Below the pieces are notes generated by a model that saw only the letters and a program-made list of their open reading frames with translations, was not told the DNA's origin and made no database searches. Shown one piece after another: positions 1 to 11,145 of a stretch of DNA of 64,000 bases. Position 1 is the first letter of the stretch. Every line of letters begins with the position of its first letter. This DNA is from Hydrogenophaga sp. (lineage in GTDB: Bacteria; Pseudomonadota; Gammaproteobacteria; Burkholderiales; Burkholderiaceae_C): the NCBI RefSeq assembly GCF_030651625.1, contig NZ_JAUSCF010000024.1:1-64000 (forward strand), in the 5' to 3' direction. The position numbers and the translations under genes were made by a program.

Positions 1-109
1 TCAGGGCCAGCGGGCAACAACGCCTGCGTCAACAGGCCGGATATAAGAATGCAGCCCGCCAATACCGCCAACACACAAAGCGCTTGCAACTTGGGAGGCG
101 TCCATATAG

Positions 110-220
110 GAGCAGATCATCGGCTTCCTCAAGCAGGCCGAGGCCGGCATGCCGATCAAGGAGTTGTGCCGCAACGGCGGTTTCAGCGATGCCACGTTCT
201 ACAAGTGGCGCGCCAAGTTC
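110..220 (+). mobile_element. IS3-family transposase OrfA remnant (internal fragment only)
   Basis: + strand reads EQIIGFLKQAEAGMPIKELCRNGGFSDATFYKWRAKF, the HTH region of IS3-type OrfA; no start, no OrfB, sequence on both sides unrelated. Confidence 0.8.
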
Positions 221-1453
221 GCCGACACGCTCGTTCTCAAACCCCGGACCATTGTCGGCCACCGTGAAGCGCCAGAGCTCACCTTCGCGCTGGGCCCGCA
301 CGGACACCCTCAGGTCGCTCCGCGCGCGACCGAACTTCAAGGCGTTGCCGATGAGGTTGACGAGCACGTGCTGCAGCAAGCCCGCGTCGCCCTGCACCAC
401 GGGCAGGTTATCGGACTGCACGACCTCAGGCGCGTCGGGATACTGCCCCGCCAGAGACGCCAGGCACTCCCGAAACAGCGCCTGCATGTCCACCGGCACG
501 GCCATCAGTGGCGCCTGTTCCACGCGTGAGAGGCTCAACAGGTCGCTGACCATGCTTCGCGCTCGCTGCGTCTCGCGCTCGATGCGGCCCAGCGCGTCGT
601 TCAGCTTCTCGCTGTCACTGCTTTGCAGGGCGCTGCGAGCCAGGTGCACCAGCTCACCCGCGTTGCGCAGCGGCCCGCTGAGGTCGTGTGACACCATGCC
701 CGAGAACGATTGCAGGCCGTGCACGATCTCGCGCAGCTCGGTGGTCCGCTCCTCCACGGTGGCCTCCAGCGTCTCGGCGACGCGCTGCAGTTCTTCTTCG
801 GCGCGCGCACGTTGCCGCAGTTCGACATCCAGTGCCTGCGCATTGCGCTGCAGGATGAGTGTCATGAGGAACACGTAGGACAGCGCCAGTGGCAGTGGCA
901 TTAGCGAGCGGACCTCGGCCAGACTCATGTCTTGCAGCAGACCGAACGTGACCAGAAGGGGATGCTGCATAAACGCCAGGATCAGCACAAGCTGTCCGCC
1001 CCAGCGGTCGCGCCACCAGAGCGTGAACATCCAGATGGCGCCTGCGGTGAAGATGGTCGCGGTGGCAATCGGGCCGGCATACGCCCAGCCCGAGAGGGCA
1101 GTATCGACCGCGAAGACCAGCAATGGCATGGCCAGGGCCACGCCGACGAACACCTGGTGCGCCGGCACGCCACCCGGGCGAAAGTGCGCCTGCAGGCCTG
1201 CCGCCAGCATGCCGATGGCGAGCAGCGAGCTCAGGGGGAGCCCGATGGCGGCCATCCGCTGATCCACAACGCCCGAGAGCTCACCCACACGCATGATTCC
1301 CAGTGTTGCACCGTAGATCACGGCAGAGCCTGCGAGCCAGCGCGCATAAGGCCATGAAGAACGGCTGGCGTTGAAAAGGAACACCGCACCCAGCGCAAGA
1401 ATCACCAGCGCGGCGAAAAGGCGGACGTCACCAGCGTAGACGAGAGTGTGCAT
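216..1453 (-). pseudogene. sensor histidine kinase, 3'-truncated within the ATPase domain
   Basis: N-terminal membrane segments, coiled coil, HDLSGPLRN H-box, HVLVNLIGNALKFG N-box, VADNGPGFENERVGEL G1 box, then the reading frame enters the IS3 OrfA fragment. Confidence 0.75.
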
Positions 1454-1632
1454 GCAGTGCGACGGTTGGATCGATGCCGTCATGCTGACACAGGCGCAGC
1501 GCGAACGCACGTGAAAGGGTGCACGCTAGTGGGTGAATGTGCGCTCCCCGCCACGCCCGGCTGTCTGGCTGCGCCGGGCATTGCGCCGTCGCCCGGGTTG
1601 GGCGCAGGCAGCGCCGAAGTCTGAACTGGCTT

Positions 1633-1707
1633 TGGTACCACCAACAGGAATCGAACCTGTATCTAGCGCTTAGGAGGCGCTCGTTCTATCCATTGAACTA
1701 TGGCGGC
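1633..1707 (-). tRNA. tRNA-Arg(CCT)
   Basis: Reverse complement GCCGCCATAGTTCAATGGATAGAACGAGCGCCTCCTAAGCGCTAGATACAGGTTCGATTCCTGTTGGTGGTACCA folds as a cloverleaf with anticodon CCT and encoded CCA. Confidence 0.93.
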
Positions 1708-1761
1708 GAAAACCGGCGAGCTCGCATTGTACGGGTGACCGTCGGGTCGGCTCGGTGGCCG

Positions 1762-2685
1762 TTACATGGGCGCTTGGCGCAGCTGTTTGCTGCACACCGG
1801 CACGTATTCGCCCAGGAAGTCCAGAAAACTGCGCACCGCCGGCGACAGGCCGCGGCGCGAGGGAAACACCGCGTGGACCACGCCCACCGGCATGGACCAT
1901 TCCGGCAGCAGGCGCATCAGACGGCCGTCGCGCAGTTCGTCCTCACACATGTAATCCGGCAGCCAGCACATGCCGCTGCCGCCCAGCACCGCCCGCTTCA
2001 GGGTGAGCAGATCGTCGGCAATGTAGCGTGGCCGGTACTGCAGCACGGCCTCCCGGCCCTGGGTATGCGTCAGACGGACGCTGACTTGTCCATCCGCGGC
2101 CGACATCGCCACGCTGTCGAGCTGGCTCGCTTCTTCAAGGGTGACTGGCGTGCCCTGCCTTTCAAGCAGCGCCGGGCTGGCCACCAGCACGGAGCGGGCG
2201 TCGTCCAGCCGCTTGATGACCAGGCTGCCGCTTTCCTCCAGCGACAGGCGCACGCGCAACGCCACGTCCACGCCTTCCTTCACCAGATCCACCACGCGGT
2301 TGTTCACCTCCATCTCCACGCGCATCTGCGGGTGCCGCGCGAGGTAGATCGGCATCACGTCGGCCAGCACCGTCTGCGCCAGCGTGACCGGGCACACCAC
2401 GCGGATCGTGCCGCGCGGCTCCGTCTGCGCATTGGCCACCACATCGGCAGCGGCCTGCGCCGATTCGCGCATGGCCTGACAGTGGCGCAAAAACGTTTCG
2501 CCCACCTCGGTCAGCGAAAGCTTGCGCGTGGTGCGCTGGAGCAGGCGCACACCCAGCTGCGCTTCCAGCCCGGCCACGCGTCGCGACAACCGCGACTTCG
2601 GCATGCCCAGCGCCCGGCCCGCCGCCGCAAAGCCACCGCGCTCCACCACCTCTGCAAACAGCAGCATGTCGTTCAGGTCCTGCAT
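1762..2685 (-). CDS. LysR-family transcriptional regulator
   Basis: N-terminal w[62 protein letters not shown]; divergent from azoR. Confidence 0.92.
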   Translation of the reverse strand: MQDLNDMLLFAEVVERGGFAAAGRALGMPKSRLSRRVAGLEAQLGVRLLQRTTRKLSLTEVGETFLRHCQAMRESAQAAADVVANAQTEPRGTIRVVCPVTLAQTVLADVMPIYLARHPQMRVEMEVNNRVVDLVKEGVDVALRVRLSLEESGSLVIKRLDDARSVLVASPALLERQGTPVTLEEASQLDSVAMSAADGQVSVRLTHTQGREAVLQYRPRYIADDLLTLKRAVLGGSGMCWLPDYMCEDELRDGRLMRLLPEWSMPVGVVHAVFPSRRGLSPAVRSFLDFLGEYVPVCSKQLRQAPM

Positions 2686-2839
2686 GGGGTCATCCTCGGG
2701 GTTTCGGGGTTTTGTGCGTTCTTATTGTCCTGAATATGGAACGATTTGTCTCGAAGTCACCGGCTTATCAAATATTGACCCGGAAATCACAATAGATGCA
2801 ACGCCACCTGATGTGGCCCCACCTCATCTGGAGAACCCC

Positions 2840-3484
2840 ATGAAACTGCTTCACATCGATTCCGCCATCACAGGCGACCAGTCCGTTTCCCGCCAGCTCA
2901 CCGCCCAGGCCGTGGCCGCCTGGCAAGCCACCAACCCCGGCACCCAGGTGGAGCACCTGGACCTGGCCAGGAACACCCCGCCCCACCTCAGCGCAGACGC
3001 GTTGGGCTTCCGCACTGGCCAGGCCGCCGCAACCGAAACCCAGCGCCAGGAGAACGCCCTCTCGGAACAACTGGTGAGCCAGTTCCTGGCCGCAGACGTG
3101 ATCGTGATTGGCGCTCCGCTGTACAACTTCACCATCCCCACCCAGCTCAAGGCCTGGATCGATCGCGTGGCCCAGGCGGGCCGCACCTTCACCTACACCG
3201 AACAGGGCCCCAAAGGCCTGGCCGGGGGCAAGACCGTGATCGTCGCCATCACCCGTGGCGGCGTCTACTCCACCAGCGAAGCCGGCCGTGCCATGGAACA
3301 CCAGGAGAGCTACCTGAAGACGGTGTTCGGCTTCTTCGGCATCACCGACGTGCGCTTCGTGCGTGCGGAGGGCTTGGCCATGGGCCCCGATGCCAAGGCG
3401 CAGGCCGTGACCACTGCCGAGGGCGAGATTCGTGCGCAAGCCGGCGTGGCGGCGAACCAGCCTGTGGTGGCACAGGCGGCGTGA
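2840..3484 (+). CDS. azoR: FMN-dependent NADH:quinone oxidoreductase / azoreductase
   Basis: [21 protein letters not shown]..., [36 protein letters not shown] motifs of AcpD/AzoR. Confidence 0.9.
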   Translation: MKLLHIDSAITGDQSVSRQLTAQAVAAWQATNPGTQVEHLDLARNTPPHLSADALGFRTGQAAATETQRQENALSEQLVSQFLAADVIVIGAPLYNFTIPTQLKAWIDRVAQAGRTFTYTEQGPKGLAGGKTVIVAITRGGVYSTSEAGRAMEHQESYLKTVFGFFGITDVRFVRAEGLAMGPDAKAQAVTTAEGEIRAQAGVAANQPVVAQAA

Positions 3485-3534
3485 AGATTGCGAATTTGAC
3501 CCAGCGACTCTCTTGAGTCGGTTTGATCAAACGG

Positions 3535-3570
3535 AAAGGGGAGTCTGGCACACGCAGACTCCCCTTTTTT
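3535..3570. terminator. bidirectional intrinsic terminator between azoR and tamB
   Basis: AAAGGGGAGTCTG-gcacacg-CAGACTCCCCTTTTTT, perfect stem with T/A tracts, between convergent genes. Confidence 0.8.
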
Positions 3571-3589
3571 GCGGCGAAATGGAGCAAGC

Positions 3590-6500
3590 TCAGTCGTACT
3601 GCACCGTGAAAATCAGATCCACCGCGTTCTCCGTCCCTGCCCGCGCCCGTAGCGTAAGGTGGCGCGACAGGTCGTAGAACATGGAGACCGTGCTCATGGC
3701 GCTGGACAGGCTGTGTTCGTAGCTCAGGTACAGGTCGTCTGACAGGCGCTTGCCCAGTGTGAAGGCGGCCTCGGTGGTGCTGCCGTCGGCGGCGCTGGTT
3801 TCGCCCTGGAAGCTCACTTCGTCCAGACCGAAAGTTTTGGCGAGTTCGCCGTCCAGCAGATCCTGATTCCCCCCCAGCAGCGCGCGGGCGGCCTGTTGCA
3901 GCACGAACACCTGGGCGCCAGCAGCGGAGGCGGGTCGGCCCAGCACCAGCCAGGCGAGTTTTTCACTGTCTGGCAGTTCGGGGTCTGAGAACAGGCGTAC
4001 GCGTGGCACTTGTGCGCTGCCGGTGATCTGCACGCCCACGCGCTGACCCGTTGCTTCAGGGAGCTTGCGCACCGCCAGGATGTCGAGCGACGGGTTGTCG
4101 TACGGGCCGTTGAATCGCAGGGCGCCGGTCTCGATGTTCAGCTGTTGGCCGTAAGCACGGTAGGTGCCGCTGATGGTGCGCACTTCGCCGGTGATGCGGG
4201 GGTCGGGGGTGCCGGGGGTGCTGCGCACTGTGAGCGCACCGGCCAGGCGGGTTTCCAGACCTTGTCCCCGTACCATGAATTGTTCGCCCAGGTCCAGGTT
4301 GACCAACACATCGGCCTTGACCTGCTCGGCCAGGGTGGGCTGCACTTCCAGCGTGCGGGTGGTGCGCACGATCACGTCGCTGCTCAAGCTGGGGGTGGTC
4401 TCGTCGGGCAATACAAACAGGGCCGAATCTGCCTTGAGCTGGCCGCGCAGTTGGAGCTGTGGCCCAGCCAGCGCAGCTTTCACTTCACCCGACAAGGTGA
4501 GTCGTCGGTCGGCGCGGGAGGCCACGCGCAGGCGGTTGGCGGTCACCGTGAGATCAATGAAAGGTTGACGCAGGGCACTGCCTTCGATCCTCCGCCACTC
4601 GGCGGTGCCGGTGGCCGTGAGCGTGCCACCCACATCAGCGCCGCGCGGTCCGTTGAGGCTGAAACGCTCGATGGTCACGCGCTCGCCCGCCAGCGTGGCA
4701 CGCAGTTGTCCGCCCGAGAAAAAGAAGCCATCGACCACGGAGCGCACGGCAAGGTCGTCGGCCTGCAGGTTGCCGCGCCACTCGGGGGCGCCGCGGGTGC
4801 CGCTCAGGGTGGCGTCGGCGGCCAGGGTGCCGCGCACGCGCCAGCCGGGCGGCGCCAGGGCCGACCACACGCCCACCTGAGGCAACCGCGCACGCGCGGT
4901 GCCGCGCACTGGCGCACTGGTCGGCCACCATCGTTCCAGCGCGTCAGCCGCGGCGGGGGCGCCAGCGGCGGCGGGTGCGGCGAGCTCGGTGGACAGGTCG
5001 GCGCTGGCTTCGCCCAACTGCGCGCTGTCCCATCGCAGGCGGGCCTGCACCGTTCGGCCCTCTACGCCGATGTCGATGCGCGCTTCGCGAACGCCAGCAG
5101 CCACAGGCTGGTTGCCGGTCGATCCGTTGGTGGCGGGAATGGTGACGGTGGCACGGCCATTGGTGTTCGCGCGGGTGGTACTGGCCTGGGTCGCTCCTCC
5201 CATTGCCACGGCTCGGTCGCTCAGCAGCAGCAAATCGCCGCTGGTGCGTTGCAGTGAGGCGCTCAGCCGCAGGGGCTGGGCAGGGTCGCTGGGCAGGAGC
5301 AGGTCCCATTGGCCATCGAAGACAAGGTCGCCGCCCAGTCCGGCGGCGCGCAAAGGCGGCAGGCCGCCGCCCTCAACTGTGCTCAGACTGTCCACCCAGG
5401 AGAGCGGCAGACCCCGCACCTGGCCTTTGGTCTGGAGGGCGCCTGCGCGCCATACGAGGCTTTCCCAGGCGAGGGTGGGCGCAGCAGCGGAGTTCGCGCC
5501 AGTGCCGCTCCCGCTGCGCTGCACTGCGTGGTCGGGCTGCACCTTCAGCACGCCGGCGCCCGCATTCAGCGCAAGCCCTTGTGCATCGCTATCCCACTGC
5601 AAGCGGATCGGTTGTTCAGATTGCAAGGCCCAGCTCGACGCAGCGGTTGCGTGCCCAGGCTGATCCACGTGCAAGCGCAGGCGGTTGAGCGCCAGCAGAC
5701 CGCTTTGCCACGTTCCGTTGGTCTGGCTGAGCTGGCCGCTGCTTTGCAGGGCGGCGCGCCACGGGGCCTGGGCAGCCGTGCCGTTGAGCTCCAGTTGCAG
5801 GCTGTTCAAGCCGCCCTGGGCTTGCAGACGCAGGTCGCTGAACGTGGCCGGGCCGGTGGCAGCGGTTTGCACTTGCAATTGCGGCACGCTGAGCGATGCC
5901 TGCAGGCGGGGTGAGGGCGCTGGCGCGGTCGGTGAGGTGGACGCTGGAGCAGGGTACCCCAGTGCGCCCAGGCCACCTTGCCATTGCGCTTCCAGTCGGG
6001 CGTTGCCTTTGGTGGCGAGCCCAGGCTGGGATTCCAGAAATGCCTTCAGCGGCGGCCCCACCATGGGCAGGGCCTGCAGCCCGCGCAGCCATGCCAGCAA
6101 GCGCGCGGCATCGCTGATTTGTATGGTGGCGGCGCCATTGCCTTGGGCGTGGGCCAGTTGGCCTTTCCACTGGGCGCTGGCACCGGGCATTCGGGCATTG
6201 AACTGGCCAGCGTAGGTCAGGGCGACGGTGTCCAGCCGGCCTTGCGCGTCCAGGGTGGCACCGGCCATGGTCAGGCGTCCCTCTTTCAGATCGAGCAGGC
6301 CTTGGGTGGGTGTGTCGGCGGCGGGCGTCCAGCGGCCTTGCAGACGCAGTTCTTCCAGACGCAGTTCGCTCAGTGACCGGTTGCCGCTGACTGTGGTGCG
6401 GGGCGGCGTTGAAGATGGGGCTGCGCGCGCCTGAATGTCAACCGCCTGGGCGTTGCCATCCACCGCGCGGGCACTGAATTCGCCACCCAGCGCGCCGCTG

Positions 6501-7867
6501 GCCAGCTCGCTCCACAGCAGTGAAGGCTGGATGCTGTTGACCTGCAGCGCGCCTTGCCAGTTCGTTACCTGGGTGCCGTTTGCATCGCTGGTCACATCAG
6601 CCTGTGCGGTGCCCTGCAGCTGGCCGCCCGCCAGTTGCGCTTCCAGGCGTTCCACGGTCCAGCGCGTGCCGGTCTGGGTCAGCTCGACCTGGAGCCGTTC
6701 CAGGGGCAGCCGCTGCTGGTCGGCTGGGCCGCTGTTGGCGTTGGTCAGGTCGAGCTTGGCGCGCCAGGTGGCGCCGTCGGGCTCGGCCACGAGCGACCCT
6801 GACAACGCGGTGGTGGGCGCCTGTGGCCAAAGCACGGCCAGATCGAAGGCCTGTGTGGTGGCGTTGGCGCTGAGCAAAGGCTGCGTTGCCCACGGCATCA
6901 CGCGTGCAACGGCCTCCAGCGCGGGGTCCGTGCGGGTGCCTGTGGCCGTGCCGGCGGTGCTTTGCACCTGGGCAGTGATGTCGAGCAGGGCGTCGGCCCC
7001 ACCCAAAGTGCCGCGCGCCTTGGCCGTTGCAAGGAGGGTGATGGCATCGCTGGTGTCGGTGTCTTCTGTGGCTTCTTTGGGGGTGGCGCCAGGCACATGG
7101 GCCTCCAGTTCGCCCTGCAGATCGAGCGCGATCGGCATGGGAGCCGAGCCGCCCAGCGTGAGTTGTGCGCGGTAGTGTCCGCCAGAGAGTTCCAGTGCAT
7201 CGATCACAAGCTGGTGTGTGACGGTGACGCTGGTGCCGCCTGTATCGGGCAAGGCAGGGGTGCCATCCACCAAGCCAGGGCCGTAGCGGTACCGACCTTT
7301 CGCGCCACCCAGCGTGAGCGCGTTGCCACCCTCCAGCGTGAACCGGTCTACCGACCAGGGCACGCTCACCGACAGCGGAAGGGTGAGTTCTTGCAGGGGC
7401 TCAGTAGGTTGAGCGATTTCGGGCGCAGGGGGACGCTGGTCGTTGACCCGCAATTCCTCTATGGACAGCCCTTGCACGTGAACACCCCGACCCATCAGGG
7501 CGTTCAGCCAGAGGGCGTTGTCCCAGTTGACGCGCACGCCGCGCGCCTGGACAGACAACCCGCCCAGCGACCAGCTCAGGTCACCAATGTGTCCGCCGGC
7601 GCGAAGGCTGCCCTGCACTTGCTGAATATCCAGTTGACCGACGCTTTCAGCGCGATCCTGCGTCCAGTTCTGAGCCCATGTCAGCGTCTGCGCCAGCGAG
7701 CCCGGCGTGGCTGCCCACACCCACAGGACCACAGCAGTTGCCAATAGCAGGCCCACCAGCGTACCTGGTACCCACAACAAGACCCACCACCCGCTTCGCT
7801 GGGGCTTGCGGCCGGTCACCGCAGCGTTGGTTTCGGCGTCTTCGTTGTGTGGGGTGGGCGCGCTCAT
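3590..7867 (-). CDS. tamB: Translocation and assembly module subunit TamB (DUF490)
   Basis: 1425 aa, single N-terminal TM, long beta-rich body, C-terminal DUF490 signature (ITGEVRTISGTYRAYGQQLNIETGALRFNGPYDNPSLDILAVRK); follows tamA. Confidence 0.92.
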   Translation of the reverse strand: MSAPTPHNEDAETNAAVTGRKPQRSGWWVLLWVPGTLVGLLLATAVVLWVWAATPGSLAQTLTWAQNWTQDRAESVGQLDIQQVQGSLRAGGHIGDLSWSLGGLSVQARGVRVNWDNALWLNALMGRGVHVQGLSIEELRVNDQRPPAPEIAQPTEPLQELTLPLSVSVPWSVDRFTLEGGNALTLGGAKGRYRYGPGLVDGTPALPDTGGTSVTVTHQLVIDALELSGGHYRAQLTLGGSAPMPIALDLQGELEAHVPGATPKEATEDTDTSDAITLLATAKARGTLGGADALLDITAQVQSTAGTATGTRTDPALEAVARVMPWATQPLLSANATTQAFDLAVLWPQAPTTALSGSLVAEPDGATWRAKLDLTNANSGPADQQRLPLERLQVELTQTGTRWTVERLEAQLAGGQLQGTAQADVTSDANGTQVTNWQGALQVNSIQPSLLWSELASGALGGEFSARAVDGNAQAVDIQARAAPSSTPPRTTVSGNRSLSELRLEELRLQGRWTPAADTPTQGLLDLKEGRLTMAGATLDAQGRLDTVALTYAGQFNARMPGASAQWKGQLAHAQGNGAATIQISDAARLLAWLRGLQALPMVGPPLKAFLESQPGLATKGNARLEAQWQGGLGALGYPAPASTSPTAPAPSPRLQASLSVPQLQVQTAATGPATFSDLRLQAQGGLNSLQLELNGTAAQAPWRAALQSSGQLSQTNGTWQSGLLALNRLRLHVDQPGHATAASSWALQSEQPIRLQWDSDAQGLALNAGAGVLKVQPDHAVQRSGSGTGANSAAAPTLAWESLVWRAGALQTKGQVRGLPLSWVDSLSTVEGGGLPPLRAAGLGGDLVFDGQWDLLLPSDPAQPLRLSASLQRTSGDLLLLSDRAVAMGGATQASTTRANTNGRATVTIPATNGSTGNQPVAAGVREARIDIGVEGRTVQARLRWDSAQLGEASADLSTELAAPAAAGAPAAADALERWWPTSAPVRGTARARLPQVGVWSALAPPGWRVRGTLAADATLSGTRGAPEWRGNLQADDLAVRSVVDGFFFSGGQLRATLAGERVTIERFSLNGPRGADVGGTLTATGTAEWRRIEGSALRQPFIDLTVTANRLRVASRADRRLTLSGEVKAALAGPQLQLRGQLKADSALFVLPDETTPSLSSDVIVRTTRTLEVQPTLAEQVKADVLVNLDLGEQFMVRGQGLETRLAGALTVRSTPGTPDPRITGEVRTISGTYRAYGQQLNIETGALRFNGPYDNPSLDILAVRKLPEATGQRVGVQITGSAQVPRVRLFSDPELPDSEKLAWLVLGRPASAAGAQVFVLQQAARALLGGNQDLLDGELAKTFGLDEVSFQGETSAADGSTTEAAFTLGKRLSDDLYLSYEHSLSSAMSTVSMFYDLSRHLTLRARAGTENAVDLIFTVQYD

Positions 7868-7888
7868 GCGATGTGTCCGGTCTCGCGC

Positions 7889-9925
7889 TCAGAAGCTGAA
7901 ACCAACGCTGAGGTGCAGGCGCAGGCGTTTGGCGTCCACACCATAGGCCAGATCGACCTGCAGCGGCCCGACCGGACTGTTGTAGCGGACACCGGCACCC
8001 ACACCCACCTTCGCGCGCAGGTCGCCCGGCTGGTTGGCCACGGCCCCCGCGTCGACGAACACGACGCTTTCCCATGCGGTGCGCACCTCATCGCGCCAGA
8101 TCGGCCGCTGCCATTCGAGGCTGCCCACGGCCATGTAGCGCCCAGGGGCCACGCCGCCGTCGGCCTGGGGAATGCCGATATCTCGCAACCCGTAGCCCCG
8201 CACACTGTTGTCGCCACCGGCCAGGAAGAGCAGGGTGCGCGGCAAGGGCGCGTCATCGGCTGCGGTGATGGCGCCCCCCTGCAGGCGCAGTGCCAAGCGG
8301 CCTGAGCGCCCGGCCGGCCGGGGTTCACCAGAGGGCGTGCCCAACGATGCCACCAGCCGTTGCGCGCCATCCAGAGGCAAATAGCCGAGCCAACGCACTT
8401 CGGTGCGCAAGAACGGCCGTTGCACCGAGCCCAGCGTGGTGCCCAGGCCCAGGGTGACGCCCAGCCCATGACCACTGTTGGGAAAAGGTACGCTGTCGAA
8501 TCGGCGCCGCGTCCAGCCCACGTTGGCTGAGATGGCCTCTTTCGCATCCTCACCTTCAGCGAGTCGCAGCACCGGGTTGACCGCCACGGCCCGGTCGTAC
8601 TGCACGAACCGGGTGCGATCCAGATCAGGTGTTTCCTGTGACTTGCCCAGCGTGACCCGCTGGCTGGTGGTGGTGGTGAAGTCGTCGAGCTGGCGGGCGG
8701 CGCGGGCGCCTGTGCGCCAGCGCCAACCATCTGCCGCCAGGGGTGCACTCCAGTCGGTCGACAGCAACTGGTCGTTGCGCTCGTACTGCAGTTTGCTGTT
8801 GGCGCGCCAGCCCAGGCCTGGCACCCGCAGGTTGGAATGCTCGGCCGACAGGCGCGGACCGTTGTCTGTGCTGCCGCCCACGCCCAGGGTCAGCTTCTGC
8901 TTCAGGTTCTCCCGCACCTGAACGACCACGGGCGCGGTCGCCTCGCCACTGTCGAAGTCCACATAGGCAAACACCGAACCGTAGTAGCCACTGTCGGCCA
9001 CGCGCTGCTGCGCGGCTTGCAGTTTTTCGAGGTCGTAGTCGCTGCCGGGAGTCAGGCCGGCCAGGCGCGCCATGCGCTCGATACCGACAGCGTCGTAGCG
9101 CTCTGCGCCCTCCACCCGGATGTCGCCAATCTGCACCGGTGGGCCTGACTCGATCTCGACGTGCAGATGTGCGCTCTGGGTGGTCGTGTCGATGTCGGCC
9201 AGGCTGTTGGCAATGCGGCCGCGAGGGTAGCGTTGCGCCGTGAGCTCGCGCAAGGCACCGGACTTCACGCGGTCCCAAGTGGGCTGCGTGAAGGGCTGGC
9301 CGCTCACGGTTGCAGTGCCTGCGCGAATGGCCTCACGCTGTGCAGCGGCTTCCGGCGCTTCGGCAATGTCACCTTTGAAGTACACATTGGACGAGCCGAT
9401 TCGGGTCAAGGGCCCTGGATCGACCTGAATGGTGACGGTGCCCAGCGGATGTGTCGTCGCTTCGGGGTCCGCAGGCTTCAGCGCGATATCGATCACAGGC
9501 GCGAAGTAGCCCCGTGTGCCCAGCAGATCGCGCAGGTTGGCGGGTGCGTTGACGAGCAGTCGCCCCAGCTCGGTGTCATCCAGATCGCGCAAGCGCTGAT
9601 AGCGCTGCAGTTCGAGGTTGCGCGAGAGGAAGTCGCGCAATTCGGCCTCGGCGGTGGTCAGCTGAATGTCAAAGCGGGGCTCTGCCGGCGGTCGGGGTGT
9701 TCGCTGGGGACGATTCGGTGTGGCCTGGCCTGGTGTCGCTGCTGGCGATGCTTCTTCACCCGATCCGTCGCCCGCAGCTTCACCCGTACTGCCCTGTGTG
9801 ACGGGGGTGCGCTCGGTCGAGTCGGCAGTCACTGCCTGGGCCAGTGCCCAGATCGGATTTGTGCCCAGGGCCGCCAGCAACAACAGCTGTGCGGTTCGCG
9901 CACAGCGTGGGGGGGGAAGATTCAT
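7889..9925 (-). CDS. tamA: Outer-membrane translocation and assembly protein TamA (Omp85 family)
   Basis: POTRA-like N-terminus and Omp85 barrel (LLFLAGGDNSVRGYGLRDIG; terminal ...GFSF); adjacent to tamB. Confidence 0.9.
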   Translation of the reverse strand: MNLPPPRCARTAQLLLLAALGTNPIWALAQAVTADSTERTPVTQGSTGEAAGDGSGEEASPAATPGQATPNRPQRTPRPPAEPRFDIQLTTAEAELRDFLSRNLELQRYQRLRDLDDTELGRLLVNAPANLRDLLGTRGYFAPVIDIALKPADPEATTHPLGTVTIQVDPGPLTRIGSSNVYFKGDIAEAPEAAAQREAIRAGTATVSGQPFTQPTWDRVKSGALRELTAQRYPRGRIANSLADIDTTTQSAHLHVEIESGPPVQIGDIRVEGAERYDAVGIERMARLAGLTPGSDYDLEKLQAAQQRVADSGYYGSVFAYVDFDSGEATAPVVVQVRENLKQKLTLGVGGSTDNGPRLSAEHSNLRVPGLGWRANSKLQYERNDQLLSTDWSAPLAADGWRWRTGARAARQLDDFTTTTSQRVTLGKSQETPDLDRTRFVQYDRAVAVNPVLRLAEGEDAKEAISANVGWTRRRFDSVPFPNSGHGLGVTLGLGTTLGSVQRPFLRTEVRWLGYLPLDGAQRLVASLGTPSGEPRPAGRSGRLALRLQGGAITAADDAPLPRTLLFLAGGDNSVRGYGLRDIGIPQADGGVAPGRYMAVGSLEWQRPIWRDEVRTAWESVVFVDAGAVANQPGDLRAKVGVGAGVRYNSPVGPLQVDLAYGVDAKRLRLHLSVGFSF

Positions 9926-9932
9926 TCAGGGC

Positions 9933-11120
9933 TTATTTCGACAGCATGCGCATCGTGTCTTCCAGTCCTTTCAAGGTCAGCGGAAACATGCGCTGGCCCA
10001 TGAGTTGCTGGATGACACTGATGCTCTGTCGATACTGCCACACGCCCTGAGGTTCCGGATTGATCCATGCAAACTTCGGAAATGCATTTGTGAGCCGTTG
10101 TAACCATTCGGCCCCGGCTTCTTCGTTGTTGTATTCCACACTGCCGCCAGGCTGCAGGATTTCGTAGGGGCTCATGGTGGCGTCGCCCACGAAAATCAGC
10201 TTGTAGTCCTTGTTGTACTTGCGGATGATGTCCCAGGTTTCGAACTTCTCGGCATAGCGGCGCCGGTTGTTCTTCCACATGTAGTCGTAGACACAGTTGT
10301 GAAAGTAATAAAACTCCAGGTGCTTGAACTCGCTCTTGACCGCACTGAACAGTTCTTCCACCCGCTGAATGTGCTCGTCCATGGTGCCGCCCACGTCCAT
10401 CAGCAACAGCACCTTCACGTTGTTGTGCCGTTCCGGAATCATCTTGATGTCGAGCCAGCCGGCATTCGCTGCAGTGGAGCGGATGGTGTCGGGCAGATCC
10501 AGCTCCAGTTCGTTGCCCTGGCGCGCGAACTTGCGCAGGCGACGCAATGCCACCTTGATGTTGCGCGTGCCCAGTTCCTGCGTGTCGTCGTAGTCGCGGT
10601 AGGCGCGCTGATCCCACACCTTCACCGCCGTCTTGTTGCCACCCTTGCCGCCAATGCGGATACCCTGCGGGTTCTGCCCGCCGTGGCCGAAGGGTGAAGT
10701 GCCACCCGTTCCAATCCACTTGCTGCCGCCCTCATGGCGTTCCTTCTGTTCTTCAAGCCGTTTCTTCAGTGTCTCCATCAGCTCGTCCCAGTCCATCTTG
10801 GGCGCGTTCGCCTTCTGCTCGTCCGACAGGATGCGCTCCATCTCCTGGCGCAGCCAGTCGGCGGGAATGGGTTTGGTGAAGTCCGCGATCATCTCCACGC
10901 CCTTGAAGTAGGCGGCGAACGCGCGGTCGAACTTGTCGAAGTGCTTTTCGTCTTTCACCAGCGACGTGCGCGCCAGGAAGTAGAAGTCGTCCATGCTGCA
11001 GGCATCTGGATTGGTCGGCCCGACCACATTGGCCTTCAAAGCCTCCAGCAGCACCAGGTATTCCTTGACCGACACCGGCAATTTGGCCGAACGCAAGGTG
11101 TAGAAGAAGTCGATCAGCAT
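9933..11120 (-). CDS. VWA-domain (CoxE-like) protein
   Basis: VKVLLLMDVGGTMDEHIQRVEELFSAVKSEFKHLEFYYFHNCVYDYMW; paired with MoxR ATPase. Confidence 0.9.
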   Translation of the reverse strand: MLIDFFYTLRSAKLPVSVKEYLVLLEALKANVVGPTNPDACSMDDFYFLARTSLVKDEKHFDKFDRAFAAYFKGVEMIADFTKPIPADWLRQEMERILSDEQKANAPKMDWDELMETLKKRLEEQKERHEGGSKWIGTGGTSPFGHGGQNPQGIRIGGKGGNKTAVKVWDQRAYRDYDDTQELGTRNIKVALRRLRKFARQGNELELDLPDTIRSTAANAGWLDIKMIPERHNNVKVLLLMDVGGTMDEHIQRVEELFSAVKSEFKHLEFYYFHNCVYDYMWKNNRRRYAEKFETWDIIRKYNKDYKLIFVGDATMSPYEILQPGGSVEYNNEEAGAEWLQRLTNAFPKFAWINPEPQGVWQYRQSISVIQQLMGQRMFPLTLKGLEDTMRMLSK

Positions 11121-11145
11121 GGTGTTCCCCGATTTCAGGGTGGTT

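Noticed and set aside
1537-2733. 398-aa + strand ORF over tRNA-Arg and the LysR gene
   Set aside because: Runs through a tRNA and is the antisense of a well-supported regulator.
4010-5257. 415-aa + strand ORF opposite tamB
   Set aside because: Shadow ORF; tamB frame has full domain support.
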